64,000 nucleotides of DNA. It comes from Paraurantiacibacter namhicola. GTDB lineage: Bacteria > Pseudomonadota > Alphaproteobacteria > Sphingomonadales > Sphingomonadaceae. The notes beneath the pieces are model-generated. The model worked only from the letters and a program-made list of their open reading frames with translations, was not told where the DNA came from and did no database searches. Of the stretch, positions 17,676-27,269 are shown in pieces. The position numbers and the translations under genes are program-made. Each line of letters starts with the position of its first letter. Positions within the stretch are counted from its first letter, which is position 1. The stretch spans positions 1,039,001 to 1,103,000 of the forward strand of contig NZ_CP016545.1 of NCBI RefSeq assembly GCF_001687545.1, written 5' to 3'.

Positions 17676-18703
17676 GCGGGCAGGGCTTCCTGCACTCCGC
17701 CGGGGTCGGGTGCGGGCGAGGCGTCCGCGCCCTCGCCCTCACCGTGTTGGGAGCCCTATGGCTGGCCGCGTGCAGCGTGGCCGCCCCCATTGCTGCAAGC
17801 GGCGCCGAGGAGGGCGCGCGGGCCAAGCGTATCGCGCTTAGTTTCGACGATATCCCGCGCCATGGGGGCGCGCTGATGAGCCGAGAGGAGCGCGTCCAGC
17901 TGATCATCGCCACCCTGGCGGATCGCAAGGTGAAACAGGCGGTATTCTTCCTGACGCCCGGCAATCTCGAACGAATGCCGGAGGGTGAGGGCCACATCGC
18001 GCGCTATGTCGCGGCAGGGCACGTCATCGCCAACCACACCTGGTCGCACCCGCATCTGTCCGAAATGGAAGCGCCGGATTACCTCGCCGATATCGACCGG
18101 GCCGAAGACTGGTTGCGGGGACGGCCGGGTTATCGCCCGTGGTTCCGCTATCCCTTCCTCGACGAGGGCCGCCGCGAAACCGCGCGCCGCGATGCCGTGT
18201 TCGCCGGTCTGGCGGAGCGGGGGCTGAGCCATGGCTACGTCACCGTGGATGCGAGCGACTGGTTCTGGGACCAGCAGATGTCCCGCACGATGAAGGCAGG
18301 CGAGCCCTTCGATGCGCTGGCCCTGCGCGACCTGTTCGTGGAGAGCCATGTCGGCGCGGCGAATTTCTACGACGGGCTGGCGCGCCGGACGCTCGGCCGT
18401 TCCCCCGCGCATGTCATGCTGCTGCACGAGGCGGATTTGACCGCGATGCACCTCGGCGCGCTGATCGATGCCCTTCGCGCCGATGGCTGGACCATCATCA
18501 GTGCCGACGAGGCCTATGCCGACCCCATCGCGGGCCTTGTGCCGCGCGTGCCTAGCGCGCAGGGAACGCTGGTGGAATTGCTGGCCTGGGAACGCGGGAT
18601 GCCCGCTCCGCGCTGGTATGACAGGAACGATACAAAGGTCGCGCAGCGCCTCTATGACGAGCGCGTGCTGGGCCGCACGAGAACAGAGCCGGAGACACAA
18701 TGA
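17672..18703 (+). CDS. Polysaccharide deacetylase-family lipoprotein
   Basis: 343 residues if started at the TTG that overlaps the preceding stop; no better start was found, so the N terminus is uncertain. A hydrophobic segment ends in a lipobox (LWLAAC, Cys34 in this frame). The NodB homology domain follows: ALSFDDIP with the metal-binding Asp pair, [10 protein letters not shown] with two His ligands, FRYPFLDEG, and a late VMLLHE block. Such enzymes remove acetyl groups from chitin, peptidoglycan or other glycans. The stop shares four bases with the enoyl-CoA hydratase start. Why it sits inside valine catabolism genes is unclear. Confidence 0.78.
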   Translation: MSGQGFLHSAGVGCGRGVRALALTVLGALWLAACSVAAPIAASGAEEGARAKRIALSFDDIPRHGGALMSREERVQLIIATLADRKVKQAVFFLTPGNLERMPEGEGHIARYVAAGHVIANHTWSHPHLSEMEAPDYLADIDRAEDWLRGRPGYRPWFRYPFLDEGRRETARRDAVFAGLAERGLSHGYVTVDASDWFWDQQMSRTMKAGEPFDALALRDLFVESHVGAANFYDGLARRTLGRSPAHVMLLHEADLTAMHLGALIDALRADGWTIISADEAYADPIAGLVPRVPSAQGTLVELLAWERGMPAPRWYDRNDTKVAQRLYDERVLGRTRTEPETQ

Positions 18704-19485
18704 GCACTTACGAAAACATCCTGGTCGAACAGCGCGGCGCGGTTACGCTTGTGACGCTGAACCGTCCGCAGGCGCTGAATGCGTTGAACTCTGCCGTGCT
18801 GGGCGAGCTGATCGACGCGTTCGCCGCTTTCCAGGCCGATGACAGCCAGCGCTGCGCAGTGCTGACCGGCAGCGGTGAGAAGGCCTTTGCAGCCGGCGCC
18901 GACATCAAGGAGATGGTGGACAAGCCATCGGTCGATTTCTTCCTCGACGATCATTTCTCCGGCTGGCAGTCCGACCTCGTCAGCCGCACGCGCAAGCCTT
19001 GGATCGCGGCGGTCAACGGGTTCGCGCTGGGCGGCGGGTGCGAGCTCGCCATGATGGCGGACTTCATCATTGCGGCAGACACGGCGAAATTCGGCCAGCC
19101 GGAAATCAAGCTGGGCGTCGCGCCCGGCATGGGCGGCAGCCAGCGCCTGACCCGCGCGGTGGGTAAGGCGAAGGCCATGGACATGTGCCTGACGGGGCGC
19201 ATGATGGATGCCGAGGAAGCCGAGCGGAGCGGGCTCGTCAGCCGCGTCGTGCCGCTGGATGGCCTGATGGAAGAGGCCATGAAAGCCGCCGAAGCCATCG
19301 CCGGCATGCCCGCCATGGCAGCCATGGTGAATAAGGAAATGGTCGACAAGGCGTTCGAGACCACGCTGGAGCAGGGCCTGCTGCTGGAACGCCGCCTGTT
19401 CCAGATCCTCACCGCGACCGAGGACAAGGTCGAGGGCATGAAAGCCTTCGTCGAGAAGCGCGAGGCGAACTGGAAGGGGCGGTGA
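18700..19485 (+). CDS. Enoyl-CoA hydratase/isomerase-family protein
   Basis: A 261-residue crotonase. Typical blocks are [15 protein letters not shown], the first oxyanion turn [11 protein letters not shown], and [20 protein letters not shown], with both active-site glutamates of true hydratases in the region around [19 protein letters not shown]. It hydrates a 2-enoyl-CoA, probably methacrylyl-CoA or crotonyl-CoA given the nearby valine and glutarate genes. ATGA overlap with the deacetylase stop shows coupling; its own stop overlaps the small membrane protein gene. Confidence 0.88.
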   Translation: MSTYENILVEQRGAVTLVTLNRPQALNALNSAVLGELIDAFAAFQADDSQRCAVLTGSGEKAFAAGADIKEMVDKPSVDFFLDDHFSGWQSDLVSRTRKPWIAAVNGFALGGGCELAMMADFIIAADTAKFGQPEIKLGVAPGMGGSQRLTRAVGKAKAMDMCLTGRMMDAEEAERSGLVSRVVPLDGLMEEAMKAAEAIAGMPAMAAMVNKEMVDKAFETTLEQGLLLERRLFQILTATEDKVEGMKAFVEKREANWKGR

Positions 19486-19727
19486 CTTTAGGATTGACAC
19501 TCATCGGCGCTGGCTTGGCGCTCGCGTGGCTCGCGGCATTGGAACTAAGAGATCGACGCGAGAAGAGAGGCTATTTTTCCGACAGGTCGATTGCTGCTGG
19601 TAGCCGAGGTTCGAAGATCGCTCGTGGGTTGAACCGGATCAATGCAAATCTGACGGCGGTGCAATTTTCCTTAGCGGCTATCGCGTCAATCGTTGTCGGG
19701 GCCGTCGCTACATTTCGCAGTTACTAA
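19482..19727 (+). CDS. Small two-span membrane protein, AT-richer than its neighbours
   Basis: An 81-residue frame starting with GTG that shares GTGA with the hydratase stop. It has two hydrophobic spans (about residues 3-20 and 58-78) around a basic, polar middle with DRREKRGYF and [11 protein letters not shown]. No family is recognised. Base composition is visibly lower in GC than the genes on either side and codon use includes tta, aga and att codons that are rare nearby, so it may be a recent arrival or a non-coding remnant. The 4-base overlap and membrane pattern favour a real gene. Confidence 0.5.
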   Translation: MTLGLTLIGAGLALAWLAALELRDRREKRGYFSDRSIAAGSRGSKIARGLNRINANLTAVQFSLAAIASIVVGAVATFRSY

Positions 19728-19737
19728 GGATTTCAGT

Positions 19738-20607
19738 ATGAAAATCGCCTTTATCGGGCTCGGAAACATGGGCGGCGGGATGGCCGCGAACCTGGTGAAT
19801 GCGGGGCATGAAGTCCGCGCTTTCGATCTCAGCCCGGATGCGCTCGCAAAGGCGAGGGACAATGGCTGCACGCCCTGCGCCAGCATCCCCGAGGCGTGCG
19901 AGGGTGCGGAGGCCGTCGTCTCCATGCTGCCCAACGGCCAGATCGTGCTGTCCGCCTATACGGGCGAGGTGATTGGCGCGGCGCCGGACGGAGCGATCTT
20001 CATTGATTGCTCCACCATCGACGTGGCCACCGCGCGCGAGGTGGCTGCCAAGGCCGAAGAGGCAGGCTATGCCATGGTCGATGCGCCCGTATCGGGCGGG
20101 ATCGCGGCGGCCAATGGCGGCACGCTCACCTTCATGGTCGGCGGCAGCGAGGAGGCGTTCAAGCGCGCCGAGACCGTGCTGTCCGCCATGGGCAAGGCGG
20201 TGATCCACGCAGGCGATGCGGGCAATGGCCAGGCGGCAAAGATCTGCAACAATATGCTGCTGGCGATCCACATGATCGGCACCAGCGAAGCCTTCGCCAT
20301 GGCGCAGAAGCTGGGGCTGGACCCGCAGACCTTCTACGACATTTCCAGCGTCAGCAGCGGGCAGAACTGGTCCATGACCAGCTATTGCCCCGTGCCCGGC
20401 GTCGGCCCGCAATCCCCGTCGGACAATGATTACCAGGGCGGATTTGCCACCGGGCTGATGCTGAAGGACCTGCGGCTGGCGATGGATGCGGCCGAGACCT
20501 CCGATGCGGCCGTTCCGCTGGGTGCACGGGCTGCGGCGCTGTACGAGGATTTTGCCGGGGCGGGTAATGACGGGCTCGATTTCTCGGCCATCATCAGGAC
20601 CTATTGA
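19738..20607 (+). CDS. mmsB: 3-hydroxyisobutyrate dehydrogenase
   Basis: 289 residues from the ATG at 19738 (AAGGAT upstream). The start MKIAFIGLGNMGGGMAANL is the nucleotide-binding loop of the beta-hydroxyacid dehydrogenases; FIDCSTIDVATAREV and DAPVSGGIAAANGGTLTFMVGG are the substrate-binding signature, and GNGQAAKICNNMLL carries the catalytic Lys. It oxidises 3-hydroxyisobutyrate to methylmalonate semialdehyde, the substrate of MmsA. The gene converges on the MFS gene with only three bases between stops. Confidence 0.92.
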   Translation: MKIAFIGLGNMGGGMAANLVNAGHEVRAFDLSPDALAKARDNGCTPCASIPEACEGAEAVVSMLPNGQIVLSAYTGEVIGAAPDGAIFIDCSTIDVATAREVAAKAEEAGYAMVDAPVSGGIAAANGGTLTFMVGGSEEAFKRAETVLSAMGKAVIHAGDAGNGQAAKICNNMLLAIHMIGTSEAFAMAQKLGLDPQTFYDISSVSSGQNWSMTSYCPVPGVGPQSPSDNDYQGGFATGLMLKDLRLAMDAAETSDAAVPLGARAAALYEDFAGAGNDGLDFSAIIRTY

Positions 20608-20610
20608 CGC

Positions 20611-21828
20611 TTATCGCTGGGAGCGGATGGCCAGCACCAGAATGCCCGCGAGCGCGGCGGCGATGGCCACGCCCAGCAGCAGCGTATCGAAGGCCGCAGC
20701 AATGGAGCTGCCGTCCAGCAGGACGAGGGCGAAGGCGGGTATCATCACGCCCGGCAGGGTGTTGGTCAGGTTCATGACCCCCAGCAGCGTCCCGCGCGAT
20801 GGGTGCCCTGTCAGCAGCTGGCCCACCAGCGCCGCGTCGATCGCCAGGAAAGCGGCGAGGAAGCCGCCGAACAGCGGATAGGCCACGGCCAGCACCAGCC
20901 ATCCTCCGCCCTGTCCCATGGCCAGCAGGCATGCGGCAAGGGCGAGGGCGAAGATGCAGAGCGGCGCCTTGCGCCTGCCCAGCCTGTCCGACAGCCAGCC
21001 CCCGCCGATTGCGGCGACGAAGGAACAGCACAGGGCGGCCAAGGATATGCCGGCCAGGAAGTCTGTCGCCGTCCCGCCCGGCGGCGTGCCGAGGCGACCT
21101 TGCAGCGCTGTCAGGTACAGGAAGATGTATCCGGTCACGAGCGCGGCGCCAGCCTGCACGAACAGCCGCGCCCACCATGCCAGCATGAAGTCGCGGCGAT
21201 GCCAGCGGGTGATGTCCGCAATCGCCACATCGCCCTCTGCCCGGCTGACCAGCCCTGCGAATGGCCAGCGCAGCAGCAGTGGCAGCATCAGCAGCGGGAC
21301 CGCAATCGCCAGCAGCAGGAATGCGCCCGCCGCATCGCGCGGGAACAGCCAGCCCAGCACGGATACGCCGCCATAGCTGAAGGGGAGGGCGGCGTTCAGC
21401 ATGCCCGCCACCCGGCCCTTGCGCGTATCGGGCACATGATCGGCCAGCAGCGCGCCCAGCGGGGCGAACATGACATTCAGCGCCAGCTGGAAGGTGACGA
21501 GGGCCGCGCCCAGCAGCAGCAATGTCTCTGCCGCGGCGAACAGCAGGTATGTCGCGGCCAGTGCCGCCGTGCCGATGGCGATTAGTCCGCGCCGGGTGCC
21601 TCTGCGCGCCAGCCAGCGGTCGCTCCACGCGCCTGCCGCAATATGCGCCCCGCTCGCCGTCAACCCGCCGATGACGAGCAGGATGCTGAGGTCGATTTCC
21701 GGCTGGGCGGACAGCGCCTCCACCCGCCGCGGCAGCAGCAGGACCAGCAGCGGCATGAAGCCAAGATGCGCCCCAAGCGAGGCGAGGGCGTATCGCGCCT
21801 CCCCCCAGCCGCCCGCGGGGCCGGACAT
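20611..21828 (-). CDS. MFS transporter, probable glucoside permease
   Basis: 405 residues from the ATG at 21828 (AGGGGC upstream). About twelve membrane spans; the first intracellular loop has AGAWSDRWLARRGTRR and the loop after span eight has GGWLSDRLGRRKAP, both MFS loop motifs. The pattern resembles the sugar-symporter group (GPH/SotB-like) that often accompanies glycosidases. It lies 59 bases downstream of a LacI repressor facing a GH3 glycosidase, so uptake of the glucose or gluco-oligosaccharide released by GH3 is inferred. Confidence 0.8.
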   Translation of the reverse strand: MSGPAGGWGEARYALASLGAHLGFMPLLVLLLPRRVEALSAQPEIDLSILLVIGGLTASGAHIAAGAWSDRWLARRGTRRGLIAIGTAALAATYLLFAAAETLLLLGAALVTFQLALNVMFAPLGALLADHVPDTRKGRVAGMLNAALPFSYGGVSVLGWLFPRDAAGAFLLLAIAVPLLMLPLLLRWPFAGLVSRAEGDVAIADITRWHRRDFMLAWWARLFVQAGAALVTGYIFLYLTALQGRLGTPPGGTATDFLAGISLAALCCSFVAAIGGGWLSDRLGRRKAPLCIFALALAACLLAMGQGGGWLVLAVAYPLFGGFLAAFLAIDAALVGQLLTGHPSRGTLLGVMNLTNTLPGVMIPAFALVLLDGSSIAAAFDTLLLGVAIAAALAGILVLAIRSQR

Positions 21829-21887
21829 TGCCCCTGAAGCTGTGTCGGTACCTGTATCTGTTGCTGGTGCGGGCAAGGGCGCGGTCT

Positions 21888-22937
21888 TCAGCCGCCGGGG
21901 CGGCGCATGGTGCTGTCGCGCTCCACCAGGCGGTGCGGCAGGATGAAGGCATCGCCCGTCCCGCCATCGCGCCTGATCTCGATCAGTTTCTCGCAGGCCT
22001 TGGCAATCATGGCCGCCGTGGGCTGGCGGATCGCGGTCAGCGGCGGCACGCTGAAGCGCACGCCCGGCGTATCCTCGAAGGTGATGACCGAGAGTGCTTC
22101 GGGCACCTGGATGCCCAGCCGGTCTGCCACGTGCATGGCGGCAAATGCCATCTGGTCGTTATCCGCGATGATCCCCGTCGGGCGGTCTTCGCGAGCGAGG
22201 ACGTCGTTCAGCAGGTCGACTGCGATCTCGAAACTGAACTGCCCGTCCAGCACCGTCATCTCGCAATCGGCGCATTCGGCCGAGACTGTCTCGCGAAACG
22301 CTTCGACGCGGCGGCGGCTGGGCCCGTAGCCATCTGCACCAGCAAGATACGCAAGGCGGCGATGGCCGGTTTCCAGCAACAGGCGCGTTGCCTCGGCAGA
22401 GGCGGCTTCCTCGTGCATGGCGACGTCCACGCAATGCCCGCCATCGCGCTTGCCCACGCGCGCGCAGGCAATGCCGCGTTCCTTCAGCAGCTCCACCAGG
22501 TCGTCATTCGCGCTGTGCGGCGGCGTCAGGATCACCCCGTCCGGCATGATGGAGGACAGGACGTCGGACAATTGCTTGCGCGCCTTGTCCCGTTCTGCAT
22601 CGATCAGGCGGAAGACCAGCGCATAGCCATGCTTTTCGCATTCGGTCATGCCGCCATACAGCATCTGGTCGACCCAATCGTTGCCGCTGCCCGCTTCCCA
22701 GTTTTCCAGCGTGCGCTGGCGATCATTGATGGCCATGATCAGGAAGGACTTGCCGCCGCCCATCCGGCGCGCCGAAAGGTTGGGGACATAACCAAGCTCG
22801 GCGATTGCCTGCTCGACCCGCTCCTTCACTTCCGGTTTTACGTTGGGGCCACGATTGATGACGCGGCTGACCGTCTGGCGCGAAACGCGCGCGACTTCGG
22901 CCACATCCTCGATCGTCACCCGCGATTTGCTGGCCAT
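21888..22937 (-). CDS. LacI-family repressor of the GH3/MFS module
   Basis: 349 residues from the ATG at 22937; a TTG further upstream is in frame but less likely. The helix-turn-helix is VTIEDVAEVARVSRQTVSRVIN, followed by NLSARRMGGG at the hinge and a sugar-binding-fold effector domain (ILTPPHSANDDLVELL, IIADNDQMAFAAMH, VITFEDTPGV). It is divergent from the GH3 gene. Two copies of a GTGAACGCTCAC palindrome in the shared gap are its probable operators. The inducer is likely a glucoside. Confidence 0.9.
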   Translation of the reverse strand: MASKSRVTIEDVAEVARVSRQTVSRVINRGPNVKPEVKERVEQAIAELGYVPNLSARRMGGGKSFLIMAINDRQRTLENWEAGSGNDWVDQMLYGGMTECEKHGYALVFRLIDAERDKARKQLSDVLSSIMPDGVILTPPHSANDDLVELLKERGIACARVGKRDGGHCVDVAMHEEAASAEATRLLLETGHRRLAYLAGADGYGPSRRRVEAFRETVSAECADCEMTVLDGQFSFEIAVDLLNDVLAREDRPTGIIADNDQMAFAAMHVADRLGIQVPEALSVITFEDTPGVRFSVPPLTAIRQPTAAMIAKACEKLIEIRRDGGTGDAFILPHRLVERDSTMRRPGG

Positions 22938-22987
22938 CCTGCCCGTCTCTCCAATCCCTGCGCCCAACTAGCATAGCGACTGCATCA

Positions 22988-23001
22988 AGTGAACGCTCAC
23001 T
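22988..23001. promoter_or_regulatory. LacI-type operator A before GH3
   Basis: AGTGAACGCTCACT is an inverted repeat with one mismatched pair and a central CG, very close to the classic LacI-family form TGTGAGCGCTCACA. Its 12-base core recurs exactly 21 bases downstream. It sits in the 202-base gap between the divergent repressor and GH3 genes. Confidence 0.7.
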
Positions 23002-23008
23002 TTGGACT

Positions 23009-23022
23009 TGTGAACGCTCACA
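23009..23022. promoter_or_regulatory. LacI-type operator B before GH3
   Basis: TGTGAACGCTCACA repeats the 12-base core GTGAACGCTCAC of operator A. Centre-to-centre spacing of 21 bases is two helical turns, so two repressor dimers could bind side by side on one face. It lies 117 bases before the GH3 start codon. Confidence 0.7.
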
Positions 23023-23139
23023 ATGACGCATAGCATCGCCGTGCACGGGACCGCGCCGGCCCCCTTTTAGGGTTTGCGCGCGTTGATCCGGCAAGAATAG
23101 GTATGCGTCGCCGAACTGGCGCAAGGGACGAGGGATACG

Positions 23140-25509
23140 ATGAAAAAACTGCTGCTGGCCACCGCATGCGGGATCGCCACCATGACGACGGCTGCCTGCG
23201 TGCAGATGGACGCCGCGCCAGGCACGACCAGCGCGGTGATGGACGAGGATGCGTATATCGCAGACATCGTCTCGCGCATGACGACCGAACAGAAGGTCGC
23301 GCAGCTGATCCAGCCGCAGATCAATTCCTTCACGCCAGAAGACATGGCGCGCTATCGCTTCGGCAGTTACCTCAACGGCGGCAATGGCGGCCCCTATGGT
23401 GACGAGTTCGCACCCGGCCCGGAATGGCTGCGCTATGCGGACGAGATGTATGCCGCGTCTGTCCAGCCGCTGCCCGATGGCCAGCCGGTGATCCCCACCA
23501 TGTGGGGCACGGACGCGGTGCACGGGCACACCAATGTGGTCGGCGCCACCATCTTCCCGCACAACATCGGCCTTGGCGCGACGCGCGATGCCGAACTTGT
23601 CCGCCGGATCGGCCATGCCACCGCGATCGAGATCGAGGTTACCGGCATCGACTGGAACTTCTCGCCCACGGTTGCGGTGGCGCAGGACGATCGCTGGGGC
23701 CGGACTTACGAAAGCTATTCCGAGGATCCGCAGCTGGTCGCCACCATGGGTGCGGCGCTGGTGGAGGGCCTGCAGGGCAAGAAAGGCAGCGAAGATTTCC
23801 TCGGCACCGGACGCGTTATCGCGACGGCCAAGCACTTCTTCGGCGATGGCGGGACCGATAACGGTGTCGACCAGGGCGAGGTTACGGGCGATATCGGCGC
23901 GCTGAAGTCGATCCATGCCGTGCCTTATCCCGCCGCCATCGATGCGGGCGTGGAAAGCATCATGGCCAGCTTCAACTCGATCAACGGGCGCAAGATGCAC
24001 GGTAATGAGGAGCTTCTCACCGGCGTGCTGCGCGGTGAAATGGGCTTTGACGGGCTGGTCGTGGGTGACTGGAATGGCCACGGGCAGGTGCAGGGCTGCA
24101 CTGTTACCGATTGCCCGCAATCGCTGCTGGCGGGTCTGGACATCTACATGGTGCCCGACGACTGGCGCGGCCTGATGCAGACGTTGGTGATTCAGGTCGA
24201 GAACGGCACCATCCCCATGGCCCGGCTGGACGAGGCAGTGACCAGCGTGCTGCGCGTGAAATACCGAGCCGGCCTGCTTGGCCCGGATGTGAAGCGCCCA
24301 TCCGAGCGCGGATATGGCGGCCGATTCGAGATGCTGGGCTCCCCGGAGCACCGTGCCATTGCGCGCGAGGCTGTGGCGAAGTCGCAGGTCATCCTGAAGA
24401 ACAACGGCGTGCTGCCGCTGGCCAAGGGCGCGAACGTGCTGGTGGCGGGCAGCGCGGCGGACAATGTCGGCATTTCGTCCGGCGGCTGGACGCTGGAATG
24501 GCAGGGCATGGCAGAGGCCGACGATGCGCTGTTCCCCGGCACCACCAGCATTTGGGACGGGCTGCGCGATGCAGTGACCGCCGATGGCGGCAAGGCCGTT
24601 CTGTCTGCCGATGGCAGCTTCACCACGCGGCCCGATGTCGCCGTGGTGGTGTTCGGCGAGAAGCCTTACGCGGAATTTGCCGGCGACAAGCCCGATCTCG
24701 TCTTCCGGGACGAGGAAGGGCTCACACTGTTGCGCCAGTTCCAGGCGCAGGGCATTCCCACGGTCGCCGTATTCCTTTCGGGACGCCCGCTGTGGATGAA
24801 CCGCGAGATGAATGCATCGAGCGCCTTCGTCGCATCCTGGTTGCCGGGCAGCGAAGGTGCGGGCGTGGCCGATGTGCTGACGGGCAGGCGCCCGGCGACC
24901 GGCCGGCTGTCCTTCTCCTGGCCCGCCGATTGCGGCGGCACGCCGGTGAACGGGCCTGAAGGCGCGCTGTTCAACTTCGGCTATGGCCGCGCGCTGACCG
25001 ATACCTCCGCAACCCCGCAGCTGAGCGAGGAATGCTCGGCGCTGATGATGGGGCCATCCTCCGAATGGTTCGGGCAGGGCCGCCTTGCCGATGGCGTGAC
25101 CGTGAGCGCAGGCGAACAGGGCCTGATCAACTTCACGGGCAACACGGGCGGCATCCGCGCGCGCGGCGTGGACCGGAATGCGCAGGAAGATGCGCGCGAA
25201 GTGACCTTCTCCGCCGGGTCCATGCTGCGGATCGAGGGTGAGGGCGAGGGTAATGCCTATCGCATCACTTACGCGATCGACCAGCGGCCTTCCGCAGCCT
25301 TCACCGTCACCAGCGGCAGCAGCACGCTGAATATCGCGCAGGGCCTCAGCATCGCGGAAGGCAAGGGCTACCGCGAGATGGTGCTGACGAAGCAGTGCCT
25401 GGCGGACCTTGGCAACATGCTGGAAATGAAGTCTGCTGGGCCGGTCACTATTCGCTTCGCCACCATCGAACGGGTGGAGCTGGGCGAAGGGACCGAGTGC
25501 TCCTTCTGA
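23140..25509 (+). CDS. Glycoside hydrolase family 3 beta-glucosidase / exo-beta-glucanase, lipoprotein
   Basis: 789 residues. A lipobox ends at Cys20 (TMTTAAC). The GH3 N-terminal barrel runs from about residue 45 (MTTEQKVAQLIQPQ) through WGTDAVHGHTNV and AKHFFGDGGT to the nucleophile Asp310 in GLVVGDWNGH. The (alpha/beta)6 sandwich follows (QVILKNNGVLPL, VVVFGEKPYAE, SGRPLW, SWLPGSEGAGVADVL, GRLSFSWP). A further beta-rich domain of about 150 residues ends the protein, as in marine ExoP-type exo-1,3/1,4-beta-glucanases. It is divergent from its LacI regulator behind a double operator. It probably trims beta-glucosides at the periplasmic or outer membrane face. Confidence 0.92.
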   Translation: MKKLLLATACGIATMTTAACVQMDAAPGTTSAVMDEDAYIADIVSRMTTEQKVAQLIQPQINSFTPEDMARYRFGSYLNGGNGGPYGDEFAPGPEWLRYADEMYAASVQPLPDGQPVIPTMWGTDAVHGHTNVVGATIFPHNIGLGATRDAELVRRIGHATAIEIEVTGIDWNFSPTVAVAQDDRWGRTYESYSEDPQLVATMGAALVEGLQGKKGSEDFLGTGRVIATAKHFFGDGGTDNGVDQGEVTGDIGALKSIHAVPYPAAIDAGVESIMASFNSINGRKMHGNEELLTGVLRGEMGFDGLVVGDWNGHGQVQGCTVTDCPQSLLAGLDIYMVPDDWRGLMQTLVIQVENGTIPMARLDEAVTSVLRVKYRAGLLGPDVKRPSERGYGGRFEMLGSPEHRAIAREAVAKSQVILKNNGVLPLAKGANVLVAGSAADNVGISSGGWTLEWQGMAEADDALFPGTTSIWDGLRDAVTADGGKAVLSADGSFTTRPDVAVVVFGEKPYAEFAGDKPDLVFRDEEGLTLLRQFQAQGIPTVAVFLSGRPLWMNREMNASSAFVASWLPGSEGAGVADVLTGRRPATGRLSFSWPADCGGTPVNGPEGALFNFGYGRALTDTSATPQLSEECSALMMGPSSEWFGQGRLADGVTVSAGEQGLINFTGNTGGIRARGVDRNAQEDAREVTFSAGSMLRIEGEGEGNAYRITYAIDQRPSAAFTVTSGSSTLNIAQGLSIAEGKGYREMVLTKQCLADLGNMLEMKSAGPVTIRFATIERVELGEGTECSF

Positions 25510-25625
25510 CGCGGCCGCCGGTTTCGCGCTGACCCTTTTGCGGCTTGTCGCCCGATGCGGCGCACGCCATGGTTGCCCCATGGCCGCCGCGCATCGCGGC
25601 GTGGCACTGCGTGAAGGGAATGACG

Positions 25626-26039
25626 ATGGATCTGCGCCGGGTTGACGAGAATTTCGCTGTGGCCCCGCAGGTCCAGCCGCAGGACATGCAGGCGCTGGCC
25701 GATGCAGGCTTCGTCGCGGTGATGTGCAATCGCCCCGATGGGGAGGAGCCGGGCCAGCCTGACGCTGCCACCATGCGCGCAGCGGCGCAGGAGGCGGGCC
25801 TTGCGTTTCACCATGTGCCGGTCAGCGGCGGCGCTTTCCCGCCCGACGCGCTTGAACAATTTGCCAGTGTCCGGCGCGAAGCAGGTGGCCCGATGCTGGC
25901 CTATTGCCGGTCAGGCACGCGCTGCATCACCATGGAAACGCTGGCCAATCCGCAGGGCCTGACGGTCGATGAGCGGCTGGAACGCGCTGCGGCTGCCGGG
26001 TACGACCTTGCCGGACTGGCGCCGCATCTGACGGACTAA
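25626..26039 (+). CDS. TIGR01244/DUF442 family phosphatase-like protein
   Basis: 137 residues from the ATG at 25626, chosen because AAGGGA stands six bases before it; ATG at 25620 abuts that sequence. The protein begins MDLRRVDENFAVAPQV and carries CNRPDGEEPGQP and the P-loop-like CRSGTRC, the mark of DUF442 (Blh-type, dual-specificity-phosphatase fold). Family members are often tied to sulfide or persulfide handling, sometimes fused to ETHE1-like domains. Here it stands alone, 116 bases after GH3, and its role is not shown by context. Confidence 0.82.
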   Translation: MDLRRVDENFAVAPQVQPQDMQALADAGFVAVMCNRPDGEEPGQPDAATMRAAAQEAGLAFHHVPVSGGAFPPDALEQFASVRREAGGPMLAYCRSGTRCITMETLANPQGLTVDERLERAAAAGYDLAGLAPHLTD

Positions 26040-26112
26040 ACCTGCCAAGACGGAACTTCGCTAAGCGCCCGGTCATTCAGAAAGGGCACGCTTGAATTTG
26101 CGGGCGATATTG

Positions 26113-26126
26113 GTTACAAGTGTAAC
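26113..26126. promoter_or_regulatory. Operator-like palindrome before the tyrosine catabolic operon
   Basis: GTTACA-AG-TGTAAC is a perfect 6-base inverted repeat with a 2-base spacer, 21 bases before the HPPD start codon. A TTGAAT (26092-26097) lies 17-18 bases before TACAAG, so the palindrome would cover the -10 region of such a promoter. The binding protein is not in the window; MarR-type or Lrp-type control is possible. Confidence 0.5.
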
Positions 26127-26147
26127 TAAATCGTCTCAGGAGTTTCC

Positions 26148-27269
26148 ATGTCCGATCTGTTTGAAAATCCCGCCGGCCTCGATGGCTTCGAATTCGTCGA
26201 ATTCTGCGCGCCCGAGAAGGGCATGCTGGAACCGGTCTTCGAAGCGATGGGCTTCACCCACGTCGCCACGCATCGCAGCAAGGATGTGCACCTGTGGCGG
26301 CAGGGCGCAATCAATCTGATCGCCAATTACGAACCGCGCAGCGCCGCATGGTATTTCGCGCGTGAGCATGGCCCCAGCGCCTGCGGCATGGCCTTCCGCG
26401 TGAAGAATGCCGCCTCCGCCTGGGAGCACCTGATGGATGCGGGCGCAGAGCCGGTGCAGGTCGAAACCGGCCCGATGGAGCTGGCCATTCCCGCCATCCG
26501 CGGCATCGGCGGTGCTATCCTTTACCTGATTGACCGCTATCCGGACGAGAATGGCGAGGGCCTGTCGATCTATGACATCGATTTCGAATATCTGCCCGGC
26601 GTGGACAAGAACCCGGAAGGCGCGGGCTTCCAGCTGATCGACCACCTGACGCACAACGTCTACACGGGCCGCATGGCCTATTGGGCCGATTACTACGAGA
26701 CGTTGTTCAACTTCCGCGAAATCCGCTTCTTCGACATCAAGGGCGAATATACCGGCCTGACGTCCAAGGCGCTGACCGCGCCGGACGGCAAGATCAAGAT
26801 CCCGCTGAACGAGGAAGGCGAGGGCGGCAAGGGCCAGATCGAGGAATTCCTGCGCGAATTCAACGGCGAGGGTATCCAGCACATCGCCCTGATCACCGAC
26901 GACCTGCTTGGCGCGTGGGACCGTTTGAAGGACCTCGGCGTGCCCTTCATGACCGCGCCGCCGGAAACCTATTACGAAATGCTGGACGAACGCCTGCCAG
27001 GCCATGGCGAGCCGGCGGACCAACTGAAGATGCGCGGCATCCTGCTGGACGGCACCACGGAAGGCGGCCAGCCGCGCCTGCTGCTGCAGATCTTCGCAGA
27101 AGCTCAGGTCGGCCCGGTCTTCTTCGAATTCATCCAGCGTAAGGGTGACGATGGCTTCGGCGAAGGCAACTTCAAGGCGCTGTTCGAAAGCATCGAGCGT
27201 GACCAGGTGAAGCGCGGCGTGCTGGGCGATGGCGTGAAGCCGCAGCCCATCGAGGAGCCTGCCGAATGA
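26148..27269 (+). CDS. hppD: 4-hydroxyphenylpyruvate dioxygenase
   Basis: A 373-residue non-haem iron dioxygenase made of two VOC-type halves. The C-terminal signature [32 protein letters not shown] is that of HPPD, with the iron-ligand Glu in VFFEF; iron-ligand His residues are in [10 protein letters not shown] and GIQHIALIT. It turns 4-hydroxyphenylpyruvate into homogentisate. ATG at 26148 follows AGGAG. The stop shares ATGA with the next gene. Confidence 0.95.
   Translation: MSDLFENPAGLDGFEFVEFCAPEKGMLEPVFEAMGFTHVATHRSKDVHLWRQGAINLIANYEPRSAAWYFAREHGPSACGMAFRVKNAASAWEHLMDAGAEPVQVETGPMELAIPAIRGIGGAILYLIDRYPDENGEGLSIYDIDFEYLPGVDKNPEGAGFQLIDHLTHNVYTGRMAYWADYYETLFNFREIRFFDIKGEYTGLTSKALTAPDGKIKIPLNEEGEGGKGQIEEFLREFNGEGIQHIALITDDLLGAWDRLKDLGVPFMTAPPETYYEMLDERLPGHGEPADQLKMRGILLDGTTEGGQPRLLLQIFAEAQVGPVFFEFIQRKGDDGFGEGNFKALFESIERDQVKRGVLGDGVKPQPIEEPAE

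Noticed and set aside
19600-19640. A GGTTCGAA string that looks like a tRNA T-loop.
   Set aside because: No matching acceptor, D or anticodon stems around it; it lies inside the small membrane protein frame.
22723-25581. A 952-codon minus-strand frame opposite the GH3 gene.
   Set aside because: Low-complexity composition and no domains; the GH3 gene on the plus strand is fully supported by catalytic motifs.
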